64,000 bases of DNA from Gentiana macrophylla (lineage: Eukaryota > Streptophyta > Magnoliopsida > Gentianales > Gentianaceae). Shown piece by piece: positions 35,851 through 49,485 of the stretch. Made by a program: the position numbers and the translations under genes. Within the stretch, counting starts at the first letter, position 1. The number at the start of each line of letters is the position of its first letter. The stretch lies in NCBI GenBank assembly GCA_026214975.1, contig CM047805.1, positions 63,317,368 to 63,381,367 of the forward strand. Direction: 5' to 3'. The notes beneath the pieces are model-generated. The model had not been told where the DNA came from, searched no databases, and saw nothing but the letters and a program-made list of their open reading frames with translations.

Positions 35851-36950
35851 CGGTTTCCACGAATAATTTTACCACCTGTGGCCATTGGCTATAAAAGTTG
35901 TTTTCCATTGATTAGTTCAGCGACTCAGGACTTATAGACTTTAGTTACGTCGTAGGGACTGTCCATCTAGATTTAAGCTTTCTGGAAACAACTTTAAGCG
36001 TGAATTGTACAAAAGTACTCGATCACCTACATGGAACTCACGATTATAGATTTTCTTATCATGGAAAGCTTTCGTGCGTTCTTATGTAGTCGAGCATTTT
36101 CATAAGAATCAGTGAAACTCATCGATTACATTAGCGAAGTAATCTATGATCACCATGACTTTAGGATCAAAATTTAGGAATTTAATAGCCCACAAAGCTC
36201 GGTGTTCTAATTCAACGAGGAGATGACAAGATTTACCAAAAACTAATTTATACGGAGAACAACCAATTGGTGTTTAAAAGGTACATTCTATATGCCCGTA
36301 ATGCATCATCTAGTCTTTGCACTTGATTTCTACGATTTGAGTCCTTTATTTTCTCCACGATTCTTTTAATTTCTACATTAGACACCTCTGCACTGTCCCT
36401 TAGTTTGCGGATGATAGGGTGTTCAGCTTATGAGTTACACCATATTTCTCAATTATCTTAGTAAATGGTCGGTTTGCAAAAATGTGAACCTCTATCACTA
36501 ATGATAGCCCTCGGAGTGCCATATCATGTAAATATATTCTTTTTAAGGAACCTTAGCACAACCTTGGTATCGTTAGTGGGAAGAGCTTAGAAACCTACCC
36601 ATTTCGAGACATAATCGACCATTACAAGAATAAATCTTTTTCCAAGCGATATAGGGAAAGGTCCATGAAATCTATACCCCATACATCAAATAATTCACAT
36701 TCTAAAATCGGTTGCATAGGCATTTCATGTTTTTTCGATATATTTCCCATTTTTGACATGATTTACAAGATTTTACGTATTTATACGCATCTTTATATAG
36801 TGTAGGCCAATAAAAACCACATTGTAAAACTTTAAAAGCGATTTTCCATCCTCCACGATGACCTCGCCTCACGATCATGACGAATGATAAAACACTTAAA
36901 ATCTCACTATCGAGGAATACATTTTACGATTATTCCATCCGAGCATCTTC
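35850..36950 (-). pseudogene. Athila-like integrase
   Basis: Inserts the cDNA into host DNA. On - and across several frames: KSCKSCQK near 36770 (zinc-binding end), [20 protein letters not shown] then WGIDF near 36665 (first catalytic Asp), [42 protein letters not shown] near 36500 (second catalytic Asp), and [15 protein letters not shown] then [17 protein letters not shown] near 36200. Conserved phrases are intact but joined by single-base shifts, so no continuous frame exists. Confidence 0.8.
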
Positions 36951-37099
36951 GGAAAGATCAGTTTCTCCCAATAGTAAAACTTTAAGTCGTACAAGAATTT
37001 CTTTTCTCTTTGCCAAGTCAATGAGGCGGAGCGTAATTACGAGGTAAGATAGTTAACTATATTCCCAAACCATGGTGAATTTTCTTTTAATGGTATTTT

Positions 37100-39780
37100 A
37101 TCTTTTAATAATTGCATGGTTAAGGAGTATCTATCCTAAAAGTTGTTCATCAGGAAATGAATCTAAGTATTTCATTTCCTCTTCCTTCATCATTTTCCAT
37201 TCTACTTAGATGATCTGCTACTACATTTTCACTTCCCTTTTTATCCTTGATTTTTATATCAAATTCTTGAAGTAACAAAATCCATCTAAGAAGGCGTGGT
37301 TTAGCATCTTTCTTATATGAGATACAAAATTTGAATAGTGCGTATAAATAATAACCTTAGATCCGACAATATACGATCTAAACTTTCTAAGGCAAATATT
37401 ATAGCCAATGATTCTTTTAGTAGTTGCATAATTAAGTTGATTTGCATTTAGAGTGTGAGGCGCATAGTAAATTGCTTTGAGTATTTTGTTATATCTTTGA
37501 CCTAAGGCAGACTCCTACTGACTAAATCACTTGCATCACACATTATTTCAAGCGGCAAATCCCAATCGGTGCCACGATCTTGGTGCGATAGTCAATTTCG
37601 CTTTTAGGGTCTTAAAGGCTTTCATACATTTATCATCAAAGTTAAATGGTACTTCGCTTTTCAAGCAAATGACTTAGAGGCTTTGCTATTTTGAGAAATC
37701 TGCAATAAATCTCTATAAAAACACTGCATGTCCGAGAAATCCTCTCAAAGTTCTTAAATTATTTGGTGGAGAGTAACTTTTCGATTACTTGACTTTAGCT
37801 TTATCTACTTGATACTACTTGAGAGATTCTATGACTAGAACAATTCCATACGATACCATTAAGTGACATTTTTCCCGAGTTTAATACTAAATTGGTATCT
37901 TCACAGCGTTGTAACACTCGTTCTAAGTATGATAAACATTCATCGAAAGAATCTCCATAAACACTAAAGTCATCCATAAAGATTTCTAAGAATTTCTCGA
38001 CCATGTCGGAAAATATTGCCATCATACATCATTTGAAATGTATTTGGTGCATTACATAAACCAAATGGCATTCGTTTATAAGCAAAAGTTCCATACGGAC
38101 AAGTAGCGATAGTTTTTCTCTATCTCTGCTTTGCAATGAATATCTGTAAATATCACGAATAGCCATCTAAGAAAGCGATAATATTTATGTCCACTTAATT
38201 GTTCCAACATTTTATACGATGAATGGAAGTGGATGATGATCTTTCTTAGTATGTTCATTCAGTTTTCTAAAATCAATACACATTCGATATCCTGTAATTT
38301 CCCTTGTCGGAATCCATTCATTTTATCATTTTCTTTTACCGTGAAACCTTCTTTCTTTGGTTCTACTTGAGTTGGACTCACCCATTCACTATCGATATGG
38401 GAAAGATTATCCCCATTTCTAATAGCTTAATAACCTCTTTCTTAACAATGGTTTGTAAATGCAGGTTGAGGCAGGCGTTGTGGTGAATACAAGGTTTAGC
38501 TCCTCATTTAGGATGATCTTATGAGCATATCTCGGGGCTAATTCCTTGAATATACGCTTTTGTCCATCCAAATGCTTTCTTATGATTTCTTAACATTCTA
38601 AGTAATTGATCTTCTTGTTCATTAGTTAAGGTTGATGAAATAATAATCGGTAGTAGATTATCGGTTTCAAGAAAAGCATACTTAAGATTTGTAGGTAGCG
38701 GTTTCAACTCAGATTCTTGGTGGATCTTCTACTTGAAGGTTTTAGAAGCTGGTCTTTCTAGTTCTAATTCCAAATACTTATGCCACGGATGTTTAGAAAA
38801 CAGCCCCTTATCAAGATAAAGGATCACTTCTTTCATTTTGATTATCATTTTCATCTTAACTTTATAGATAGATAATGCTAAACATTCCTCACAGCTTATC
38901 TTCATAATCTTGCAATTGATCATCATCACAGTGTAGATATCTCATATATAAGCGAACACGATTACGGTGAATTGTATGGATGATTCATAGCTTTGAAGAT
39001 ATTGAAGGAAACTTCATCTTCGTTAACTCTTAGTATCAGTTCTCCTTTACGAACATCGATTAATGTTCTTCTTCTGTTGCTAGAAATGGACAACCTAGAA
39101 TAATTGGTATTTGAATATCCTTCTTCCATTTCCATTATTACAAAATCTCTTTGGAAAGTAAAATTTGTCTACTTTAACCAACACGTCCTCGATGACTCCC
39201 TTAGGATGTTTAATCGATCTATACGCCATCTGAAGGGTCATTTCGGTATTTGTAAGCTCTCCTATGCCTAGTTTCTTATAATCCTCATAAGACATGAGAT
39301 TTATACTTGCTCAAGATCACATAGTACTTTCTTAAGCAGAAATCCTCCAATCTCACATGGGATTGTAAAACTACGAGGATCTTTAAGTTTAGGAGGCAAC
39401 TTATGTTGGAGTCTTATGAGCATTCTTCATTAAGGCATATATTCTCATATTCTTCTAACCGTTTTTGTTTGATAGGATATCTTTAAGAAACTTTCCATAG
39501 GTAGGCATGTTGATTAGGGCTTCGATATGGGGATATTGACATGAATATGGCGAAAAGTATCAAGGAAGCGAGCATACTTCTTATCAGTTTTATCTTTCTA
39601 ATTTGATCCTTAGGTGGGTAAGGTAAAGATTCCAAATCTATAACCTTTGGTTCTGAAGTTATACCCTCTTTTCCTTTTTCCTTAAATCTTTGATCATTAC
39701 TTGTTCGCCATGTTTCATTCTCATCGATCTTTTCTTTGAAGCATCTTACGTATCGATTTTCCACTTTACCGGTTATTGGC
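37100..39780 (-). pseudogene. Athila-like protease, reverse transcriptase and RNase H
   Basis: The protease end (LQMAYRSIKHPKGVIEDVLV) lies at 39230. RT begins at 38700 with LKYAFLETDNLLPIIISSTL and HKKAFGWTKAYIQGISP. The catalytic block IFMDDFSVYGDSFDECL is at about 37970-38025, and RNase H remnants follow to about 37.1 kb. These phrases are those of Athila pol. Open stretches do not exceed about 100 codons because of stops and small indels. Confidence 0.8.
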
Positions 39781-40225
39781 AAATCTTCCTTCTTTTCTTG
39801 ATATTGTTTTCTCTAACATGTTCCTTAAATAAGGTTCTCGAGTCCCTTTGTCCATTGGATTTTTAGAATCTAGGAGTTTTAACCCATTCCTTATTCTTAC
39901 TTTGAGTTCAACTTTACTATTTTGTTTCAAGAAATCTTCAATAATTTCTTCTTCTTCATGATAAATTCAAGTTCATTTGAGGTTTCCATATTTGTCTCAA
40001 TTTTTCCATTTAAATCATTCTCTACTTCATTATCTCTGAGTTTTACTGTTCGAGTATCTCCACAAAGTTTTCTACTTCTCGTAATAATGACATTTACTTC
40101 TCTCGGGTTTCTTTCGGTATTACTTGGTAATCCTCTCCGGAGGTCTCTTGTTTTTACGTTCTCCTTCTCTACTCAAATGATCTTCCATATTCCTTATTGA
40201 TGCTTCTATAGTTCTCATTACAGTA

Positions 40226-41640
40226 TCATGTCCACTCATGGATGTTTTCAAGCGTACTCATATCCTTAGTATTTGTCACTATAGAAGTTATCATAGTTTC
40301 TACATTTTTAGCTTGAGTAGAAACTACACCCATCATATTTTCCATTAATTTCTCCCATTTATCAACTCCTTGAGGTTGAGTTGAACTTTGAGTATTTGGT
40401 ATACTTTGAGTAGTATCTAGGTAATGATTGTAGGTTACGATTCGCGGTATCTCCTTGATAAACTTGATTACTATATGAATTCTTATATTGAGCTGGATAC
40501 GGTGGTTGTCCTTGCTTACTAGGGTTTTCGGACCAGCGATAAGTAGGGTGATCTCTTCTAATAGCACTAAGCGAGTTAGAATACGCGTTGTTCAAATTCT
40601 TATCTTTGTTGTGAAAAACTCACCTCTTCCCTTGAATATCATACAGTTCTTCTTCCACTAATGACACATTATCATGATTTGAGTAGTCATTTGTTAAATT
40701 ATTTTCCAAGTTAGCATTCTTCTTGGTTTGTAAGCCATCAAATTTCCTACTTAAATTCTCCAAGTGTGCTAGAACTTCCGTATTCGATGTACATTCTCCT
40801 GCAAATGCTACTTTTCTTGTGCTAGAACCGGTTTCCCACATTACATTATTTTGGAAATCTTTTCTATGGCATCGTAAACTAATTGGGCTTCACTCATCAT
40901 TAAAGAACCACCACATGCATGATCAGCGTCGCGCGTGAGTCTTTCCTCGATTCTGACGAGAAAAGTTGGATTTGCATATCTAAGGAATAACCATGATCGG
41001 GACAAGCTCTTAATAGTTTCTTAAATCTCTCCCAAGCATTCCCAGCGTTTCTTGAGATCCTTGTCTAAAGTTAGCAACCCGACCTTTAACTCCAAATTTC
41101 TACCGGGGAGTAAAATCTTTGCTTTAAGAACTCGGTTTGAATCTCCTCCCAACTTGTCAACGAATGATGTGGGAGTGACATAAACCAATCTCGTGCTCTT
41201 CCTTTTAAAGAAAAGGAAACATAGACATCCTTGTTAATTCACGATGAGCACCTTGACTTTTGTTTGTATTACACAATTCTTGAAAAGATAAAGATGATGA
41301 TGTGGATCCTCATCATCTTCTCCTAGAAATTGGGCTCTTGTGTCAATTAAACCAAAAGATGAGATTTTATTTGAAATTATTAAGCTCCTTCATTTGGTAA
41401 GCGAATTGGATTATTAGTGCGGTTTCTTCTTACGGTGCGATCACGAGATAGGTCTCGGGTTTGGTAGGTTAGGATTATTATGATTATTACGGTTCCGATT
41501 TTGATTATTTCTATCATTAGGATTTTGATTATTTGGTATTGGTGGATTACGATTAAGGTTTTGTCCATGTCTTGGGCATGTACAATACCTTGTTCGAATG
41601 TTTCATCAGCGATTTCGGCCATTCTCGTTTCTCGATTTGA
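40226..41640 (-). pseudogene. Athila-like gag
   Basis: Structural capsid precursor. It begins near 41640 with MAEIADETFEQGI and passes through RLPNEGA and region 41300-40900, which is unreadable. Then come AHLENLSRKFDGLQTKKNANLENN near 40760 and low-complexity QPPYPAQYKNSYSNQ and TQPQGVDKWEKLMENMM near 40500-40350. All lie on - upstream of protease. Broken by frame shifts. Confidence 0.65.
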
Positions 41641-41932
41641 TGATGATTCGTCGGGATTTCCACGACTAGTATGACCTCGTTTACTCTCTACTCTTAGCGC
41701 CTTTCGTAAGTATTTATGTCAGGCTTATAAGGAGTGAGTGGGGCCTTACATACGGTCATCAACTATCGAAAACAAAAATAACTTGATAAAGGCAGTAAAA
41801 AAATTGGTAACTTACCACAAGGTAAGTACCAGCGAAAAATAAAAGAAATGTGATAAGAAGAGTGTTGACTTATCGCCGAGAATTTTGAGCTAATACAAGT
41901 AGAAACCATTTGAACACAATGAATTAGCGTCG

Positions 41933-41952
41933 TGTCCCGACAGCGGTGCGGA
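41933..41952 (-). other. Degenerate primer-binding site, tRNA-Asp type
   Basis: CGCACCGCTGTCGGG lies a few bases inside the 5' LTR on -. It agrees at 11 of 15 positions with the GGCGCCGTTGCCGGG site used by many Athila elements. Confidence 0.45.
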
Positions 41953-41956
41953 AAGG

Positions 41957-44223
41957 CGGCGTGGCCTTTTCTGGTGCTATTCGGGTCCTTAACCGGCGGT
42001 GTATCGGGTCAAGCTGTAGTGCTAGTATGGTGAGTCAGTGTCGAATCCTCGAGGAAGCGTATGGTAATTGAGTGTGGCTAAACACCAGAAGCTATTATTA
42101 ACTCAATCTAAGTCGCATAAATTTTCTTTTTCTATTTAGTAACCTTAAAGCTTGATAAATAAATGCATAAAACTAAAGCAGATATATATAGATACAAAAA
42201 TATATATATAAGCATATAGAAATACAAATATATATATAGATATAAATATATATAGGTACCAATACAATATATAAGATATAAATACTAGTAATATTATTAG
42301 AAACTAGCCAAGAATATGTCACTGAATCAGTATCTCTTTTTAGTAGAAATAGATGTGCTTGATCTTTCCTTAATTTAAGGTGAATCAATTATATGTGAAT
42401 CGGTGTATTCCTAAGCTAGACAACTCCTCCTCACTAGAGCTGTTAACGAGCCGAGCCGAGCCGAGTATTGGTGGTTCGAACTCGAGCTCGTTAAGCTCAT
42501 GAGCTCGTTCAAGCTCGTTCGTTTGTTAAACGAACAAAAAATTCTGTTCGAGCTCGGCTCGTTTAAAAGATAAAATGTTCAAGCTCGTTCGAGCTCGGCT
42601 CGTTAGACATATTTTCTTGTCTTTTGGCTCGACTTTGGCTCAAATTCGGCTCGAGCTCGGTTCGTTAAGATATAAAACACAAAGTGCTAATGTAAAAATA
42701 ACATGTTAGACATTAAAATTACATATATTATAAGCATATAAGCATGTTCGCGAACATTATATAAGCATGTTCGCGAACATAATCGAACGTTCGCGAACCA
42801 AGCTCGAGCTCGGCTCGTTAAGCAAACGAGCCTACAATCATGTTCGAGCTCGGCTCGTTAAGCTAAAGCGAACAAGCGATCCACGAACACTAACAGGCGA
42901 ACACGAGCTTGTTCCACGGCGGCTCTGTTCGTTTAACGACTCTACTCTCCACGCAGCGTATGAAATTGTTATATGTCAAATTGTCATCGAGTTTAATCTC
43001 CACAAGCGCGTACTAATCTCGGTTAGTGCGAACATGTATGAGTACAAATCTACCCCGGATAAAAGAGGTTATTCCGTTTGTCAGACGGCCGATGTTATTC
43101 AAAAGGCTCGGTTGTCGGCGGATCGATTTAACTTTCGGTGTTAGTTTCAATTAAACCATTGATTTTAACATTATTATAATCTTGAACACAAATTTAATAA
43201 GATTCATCTTTCCCAGAACAAATCGCCCCGGGTAGGAAATCGGATTCCGTTGTCACGTTTTCACTCGGCCAATTTTACCCTCGGTTTTCTATCCTTTATC
43301 TCATATCCTAACTTCTATGGTCAGTTCATCATTAGGTTATATGTTGCGATTCATCTTGGTTAATTACGTCAATCCGAATATTATCAATACGTTGCAAGAT
43401 AGAAAAAGATTCATTATAATCGATTTTAATTCAATTTTAACATAGTCATCATCTATTTCCCTAAAAAGATAAACTAATTCAATTTCATATCTTGGCTAGA
43501 TATAGAGTTAGCCTAATATCATTATAACTAATAGATAGATACTAATAACAACAAACAAACATAAATACATTAAAAAGTTACGAGATTACGATTGTAGCGT
43601 CAGAGCCATATTCTCCGGAAATAACAACTCCTTTAGCAACAACGAGCCTTGATAATCCTTCTAAGTACTAAAACGATACTTATACTACATTATTATTTAA
43701 ATGAGTGTCGTTTTACGGTATTCTGAGAACTACAAACTAGATTAAGATAATATATATATAGAAGTGATATATATATATTGGTACAACTCCATCAAAGCTG
43801 CAAATGAGGAGTATTTATAGAGTGAATGTCAAGGCGGCGCGGGCGGTGTAGTACCGGCGCGGGCGGTGCTACGATGGAGATTCTCTCTGGCGATCCCCAT
43901 GTCTTTGGTGGCGAGAGAGATTCGGCTCGGGCGGGTTTTTTCGATTCGGGCGGATTTTGAAAAATATCTTTCTTCCGTTTCTTCTTGTTTGGTTTTAATC
44001 CTTGATTTTCCATCACACGTGTACACAAGCAGATCAAAAACACGAGCCCACGATAATTTTGATCATAAAAACTATAAGTTTTACTAAAATAATAACGATA
44101 ATATCTATTTATAACGATTTTGATTTTTATGTGTTTTTAGATATATTTTTATAGAATTTTAACGATATTATCGTAAATACGATAAAAAAGTCATATAATA
44201 TGGTTATATTTTATCATACATCA
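41957..44223 (-). repeat. 5' LTR of the Athila-like element, with a nested MITE
   Basis: About 1750 bp of LTR plus the 510-bp insertion at 42435-42944. Closely similar to 28310-30083. The start is set by alignment, since its edge bases differ from the left copy. The right border CA is followed by GGCAT. Confidence 0.88.
42435..42944. mobile_element. hAT-type MITE inserted in the 5' LTR
   Basis: Begins TAGAGCTGTTAACGAGCC and ends in the imperfect inverse (GTTTAACGACTCTA). It is flanked by CTCCTCAC (42427-42434) and CTCTCCAC (42945-42952), an 8-bp duplication with small changes. The other LTR has the empty site near 28790. The interior is full of GAGCTCGGCTCGTT repeats. A degraded relative lies at 12285-12645. 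Confidence 0.85.
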
Positions 44224-44228
44224 GGCAT
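44224..44228. repeat. Target-site duplication GGCAT, right copy
   Basis: Partner of 28305-28309. Confidence 0.85.
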
Positions 44229-44849
44229 TTCTAAAGAAAATGGGAATTGTTGTTTTCATGGTATCTAACGAAGTGTGTGATAAATTTTTTGTTTATTCAT
44301 TTCAAGTAAAGGCGCGATGCGAAATATCGGGCAAATTGAAATGGTGATCGATGCGGTCAAACATTCGTGTAACAACGAACAATTTTTTTGCCTTAGTACA
44401 CAAAGGCATGAAACAATATTTATTTTGCGGGCATAATATTTGACAAAGGTTGTGGCGACTCATAAAAGAGAACACGTGAAATATTCTGAGGCAACATGTG
44501 CTCAACTGGATCAATAGAAAGCAAGTGTGGTGTACAGGCGAACAAAATCAGACAGCATTATAATACGTAAAACGGAATGTGTGGTTTTTTCTGTACAGTA
44601 TTACAAGCAATTTTTTTGTACGTACGTAACTGTGTGCAAATTTGTGCTAAAACAAAATCGAGATAGCATTATAATCGTAAAATGGAATGTGTGGTTTTTG
44701 TGTCTGATATTATAAGCAAATTTTTGTATGAGCGTAACTATGTGCAAATTTGTGCTAGTTTTTCCATTATGTGTATGTGGAGCAGGAGTTGGATACAAGC
44801 TGTAGTACTTCTTTGTACACAACATTTCGTGTTTCATTTGCCTGAGACG

Positions 44850-47800
44850 GTGCACGCGTTTGTTGCTTATGTACTCTTTGACATTTGAAGAAGTGCGTGC
44901 GCGGGCGAGACTACATCTGGTGACCATGAGAAAACACGTGTTCCTTAAGGTACACACCCACAAAGTCAGGGTTTGACCTACGATTTGTTTATCGTCATTG
45001 CGAAGCATAGGCCAGACGAAGCCGAATTCTTTTATAAGGGGCTAGGCGAGAATTCACCTTTCGTTGGTTGCAGCGGTATTCTTAGTATGAAAACTTGCTT
45101 TGCAAAGTCTCAATGACTATCTCGGCGTGGATCACATTTTTGGAGAAAGACTTGCAAATTAATCGCGTGCCGTTGCATAAGCCCTCACCGGGATCTATAT
45201 TCCTTAAGCGAGAATAATAGGAGCATTTTTTTAAGAATAAGTTTGTGCGGAGGCAAACCATTTGAGGACAAGTTATTGACTAAATCTTCATACAATCCTT
45301 GAGTGCGAAGGATTGAGAGTTTAGTGCGAACCTATGTACTCGACCTCGGGGAACTGGATATTTACGAATAATATTTGCGTTTATCTCATCGACAAACAAG
45401 TTTTAGTTGTCAAGATAGCTCTATTGAAGCGGGACATCGAAGCGGCCATCGATCTAGGTTAGGGTAGACAAGGAAATGAATTCTTGAAGTCGTTTGTTGG
45501 AGAGATTTGGGTATAGCAAATATGATGCGGAAGCAAAGCGAGTCAATATCTTTAGGTGGTGGACACCATCACCGATGGCTAAGAGAAATAGCGTGGTGCG
45601 GATCTAGCTGGCGTGCATGTTGGAGACCAAGCGTAGTTGCCTAAGATTTGGCCCACGGAGATCTAATTAACGATGTGTTGATGGTTTTGTTTTGTGCCTT
45701 TAGGAACCACCGGTAAGGTTTGCGGAAATCACCCCCTAAGACAACGACTTTTCCACCAACCATATCTTTGGATTCCATTAAATCCTGGAGTAAACTATTC
45801 AAACCCTCAAGCGATTCTTTTTGCCAATGGGGCTTCATCCCATAGGATTAACTTTGATTCCTTGATAAGCAAAGCTAAGGAGGGCTTGCTTGCTTATCTG
45901 CATCTTTGAGATATCTTCCACATCAATTGGTATCTTGAACCTTGAATGAGCTATTCGTCCTCCGGGCAATAAGGAGGCAGCAATACCTGATGTAGCTGTT
46001 GCCAATGCAATCTGGCATTTGGCTCTTACATGTGCCAAAAGAGCTCTCGGTAAAGGAAGGTTTTCGGTACCACTGGCCCGTCTATGAAGAAGGCCCCTGG
46101 TTTGTAATGGTCAACAAGCTGCAATAATGCGAGTCAAGCAGCGCCTTTTGTTCGACATTCAACAACTCCATGATGCTAGATCCGTAGCGAGAGACTAAGA
46201 TAGATTTCTCTCAACATAAGTTCTTTAGTCGGTGTCGATTAGATTCATCAAAGGCATCTGCAAACAAGTGTTGACAAATATTGTAATGCTTGAGGCTCTT
46301 ACCCATGCCAAGTAAATAAAATTGATATGTTGCAAAACTTGCTTTCTTATCAAGTGCTTGGGTAAGCTTGAGCGAAAAAGTCAAGTCGTGCGACATGTCA
46401 TCCTCAAACTGGACCACGGTGAGAAGGATTGTTTGGGCAGAATGCACAAGCAAATCTGCATAACGACTTTCTCAATCTGGTGGCATGTTGTACCAGCGAC
46501 TTACGCCATACATTGCTCTTGGCTATTATCTTCCACAAGTAAGCCATACTACAAAGCGACTTCATGAAGCGTGCCAAATACGACCGTTTATGGTTCTAAG
46601 GTGCGTAATATGATGTTAGGCGTGACGTTGGCGTAAGTAAGCGAGAAAATAGCGTTCTCATACGCGGTTTGTCTTTGTCACCACCACCAGCTGAATTTCC
46701 CCTTGCCGAAGTTTCCATTTTTTGTCCACCAACCGGACAAAATGGTGAGAAGTCTGAGTAAACCTGATTCCTTGCTTTTGCATTAGGATTGGTTTTATTC
46801 ATGTAGAAAAATTTTGCCGACATTATTCTTTGATTTAGTGGATTATTAAAACGAGAGGACATGAGTTCTTTGTGCTTGAAAGTAATAATTTGGTAATTTT
46901 CAAGGTGAGCGTGCATTTGAATGACAAGGGTTTTATTTGATGGTGGGAACTTAAACATGCGCCACAAAGACTCGGTGCGAAATCCAGCGGCCACTTTGAT
47001 ATTGTTCAATCTCGTTGACTTGACCACAAGCTATTAGAAGCGGGGTCATGTTGTTTACGGTTTGACACATTGAGCGAGGATGCGGTCGCTACCTTTGCAT
47101 ATATATTTATATATATGCGTGATAGCTTTGATTGTTGAGCAAATCTCAACATTCATATGGCGATCAAACTTGGCAAGAAGGTAGGGTTATGCGGCAGCCC
47201 AGCGATTGTCCAACCAAACACCTCGCACTATCTCCTAACACCATTATTGCGCTGCGATAACTTGGGTATGCATCGTCGTCGACGACATGTCTAAATCACG
47301 AGAAGGCTCTCGGTTAAAAGTCTTTGCATGTTGCATTTTTTTCATGCAAGCGTTTGTAGGATTCCCGATCACCACATGGACCATGTAACATGTGCTTTAA
47401 GACCGACTTATGCGAGATGAGGGTGTTTTAGTTTGTCAGGTATTTCAGCACACACAAACATATCAAATTCCTCGGGCCGGTAAATTTTGGATTGTGGTTT
47501 AAGAATCAAGAGGATGTGTGCATGGGGAAGACCTCTTTTCTGGAACTCAATGACATAAGTGTATCTTTGCAACCTTCCCAAAGACATTGTTTTTAAACAA
47601 CTCATTTTGAGTTCTTACAAGCTTAGCTCTAAACACCCTACCAACTATATCGAGGCCTATCTTGAGATTGTTCATTGTAGTTCGGATGCTCCTTTATCTC
47701 AGGCCAATTGGGATTGGATGTCATGGTGATAAAGATGTCAGGCTTCCCAAATTTTTTCACCAAAGACATAGCATCTAAATATTTTTTTCTCATGTGCCTA

Positions 47801-49250
47801 GGACCACCAATAAAGGTAGCAGGCAACACAACACGCTGGCCTACTTTGCCTGGCACTTTGCTGCTTTGTGGCAAAAGCGTCTGCAAGTCCTTGTAGAATT
47901 CTTGTCTAATGTTGTCTTGTTGGGATCTAAAATAGTCAAGCCTCTGTGTTTCTAATTTGATAAACATATCCACTTTGCATATTCTTTGGAGCAGTGGCCA
48001 AAATCGACAAATATATGCCTGATCGAAGGTCTTATTTGAAACTTATAGCGATAGTACTCACGGATTGACACGTTATTAGGGTTATCATGATTTGCATTTG
48101 GTATTTTCTCTTCATGGTCAAGTAAACTCTGGCATCACATGCGGTAGCGATTTAACTGACACTACTATCCTCGCATCTACCTCTTTTCCTACCTTTTTGT
48201 GTCATCCACTTGTTTGAGGATACCTTGGTGCCAACCAAAGGCATCCGTAAAGGAACAACAAAGGATATTGCAAAGGTCATATCAACCATAAGTAATCTTG
48301 TATGGTGTGAGCACGTCCGGCAAGGGTGTAGATCTTGATGCTCTATGGTGGTTCTCGGTACCATCTACTAAGATACCGACAACTTGGTTAACGAAGGTTT
48401 GTTGTAAGCAGCGTTGGTCCACGGTTGGATTACAATAAGCGAGAATGGCATGTTCTTCAAGATTAGGCTCGGTCCTTAAACTCTAAAAAACCTAGCATAA
48501 GGATTTTCTTCCGGGACAAGCAAGATTTTTGGGGCGACATTTCGTACAACCTAGGACATTACCCGGCTGTTTGCAACTTCATGCTCGGTATCATGAAGAT
48601 AGAGCGCAAGTTTTAGTGGAATCACCTTCACCAAACAAAGGTGGCATGAAGTGGTAAACTTGCCCTTGTACTCTAAAGGTGTAGATGCCACTTATTTAAG
48701 TCGGGATAGATCCTTATCATAGGTTGCACCCGAGTGAAGTGAAGGCTAAATGATTATTATAGGTCCGGATGCATGACTAAAACTCTTAGATTCATCAGAA
48801 CTGATGTCAACATGTCGACTAAGATGCTAGGAAGAGGAGTCTTGACAAGAACTATGTCACCTCCATTACAACATGAGTGGGAGGTTCATGAAAAATCTAA
48901 CTACTCATGAACCACAATTGGTTGTAGCGGGTAAAATATCGACAAAAGCGGTACATTGGATAAGGTGTACGATGTGCGGAGAGGTCACGTATGTCCATTT
49001 TGTTCTTTTTACGGTGGACTCTTTTCTTTGGAATCAATGCGGGACCATGGGCGAAGGCAGTAGGACCGAGGATTAGGGGTGCAACATGAGTGTTCTTTGT
49101 GTGTGTAAGTAAATTGTTTGGATCGGATGTTGTAGAAAGCAATGGCGCTTGCCAGGCATTATTTGAGATGAAGATGGAGTGCCGTGAGGAGCGGCTATGC
49201 TCGAATGCATAAGCGTGTTTCGGTGTGGAACGAAGGACATACATGAAGTT
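44850..49250 (-). pseudogene. Helitron Rep/helicase (HUH nuclease plus PIF1-type helicase)
   Basis: On -, in order: N-terminal zinc-finger-like region (49.2-48.1 kb, poorly readable); Rep entry with VLPATFIGGPRHMRKKYLDA and KPDIFITMTSNPNWPEI (47.97-47.64 kb); HUH motif KRGLPHAHILLIL with HAH at 47516-47524; helicase Walker A region FFIDGPVVPKTFLYR near 46060, where the usual GGTG is altered; motif Ia ATATSGIAASLLPGGR; motif II-III KVVVLGGDFRK near 45750; late phrases SSNGLPPHKL and DPGEGLCNGTRL near 45200; and LARARTSSNVK near 44900. Rep nicks and religates Helitron ends; the helicase unwinds. All conserved blocks are in order but connected by single-base shifts. Confidence 0.85.
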
Positions 49251-49485
49251 GTATTTAGTTGTAAAATCTGAATGTTTTGTGAAGAGGAAGGGATTAATTT
49301 GGGTTAGTTCTTTGTAAAATGGTATCTTGGCCTTTTACGCATATTCAAAAGACCAGAGCCTTTGTGAGTTTCTTCCAGGGGATATTTAATGGGAGAAAGA
49401 ACATTGCTTTCCTTGGTGTTAGTAGAAGCGAAATGCTATGGCCAAGGTGTTTCGTTTTTTTCTCACAGCCATCTAATTATTGCTA

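Larger units (their letters stand above)
28310..44223 (-). mobile_element. Athila-like Ty3/gypsy retrotransposon, 15.9 kb
   Basis: Long LTRs (28310-30083 and 41957-44223) with TG...CA borders, flanked by GGCAT. Read on -, the order is 5' LTR, primer-binding site, gag (about 41.6-40.2 kb), protease (39.2), RT (38.7-37.8), integrase (36.9-35.9), then two extra same-sense ORFs of a plant-transposon-protein domain family (34489-32934 and 32532-32077), polypurine tract, 3' LTR. The RT and integrase phrases are those of the Athila clade, which often has an extra ORF after pol. Coding frames are broken by many small indels. Confidence 0.85.

Noticed and set aside
44850..49250. The HUH nuclease here as a second geminiviral Rep
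   Set aside because: The motif context (KRGLPHAHILLIL, SNPNWPEI) and the attached PIF1-type helicase are those of Helitrons, not of geminiviruses.
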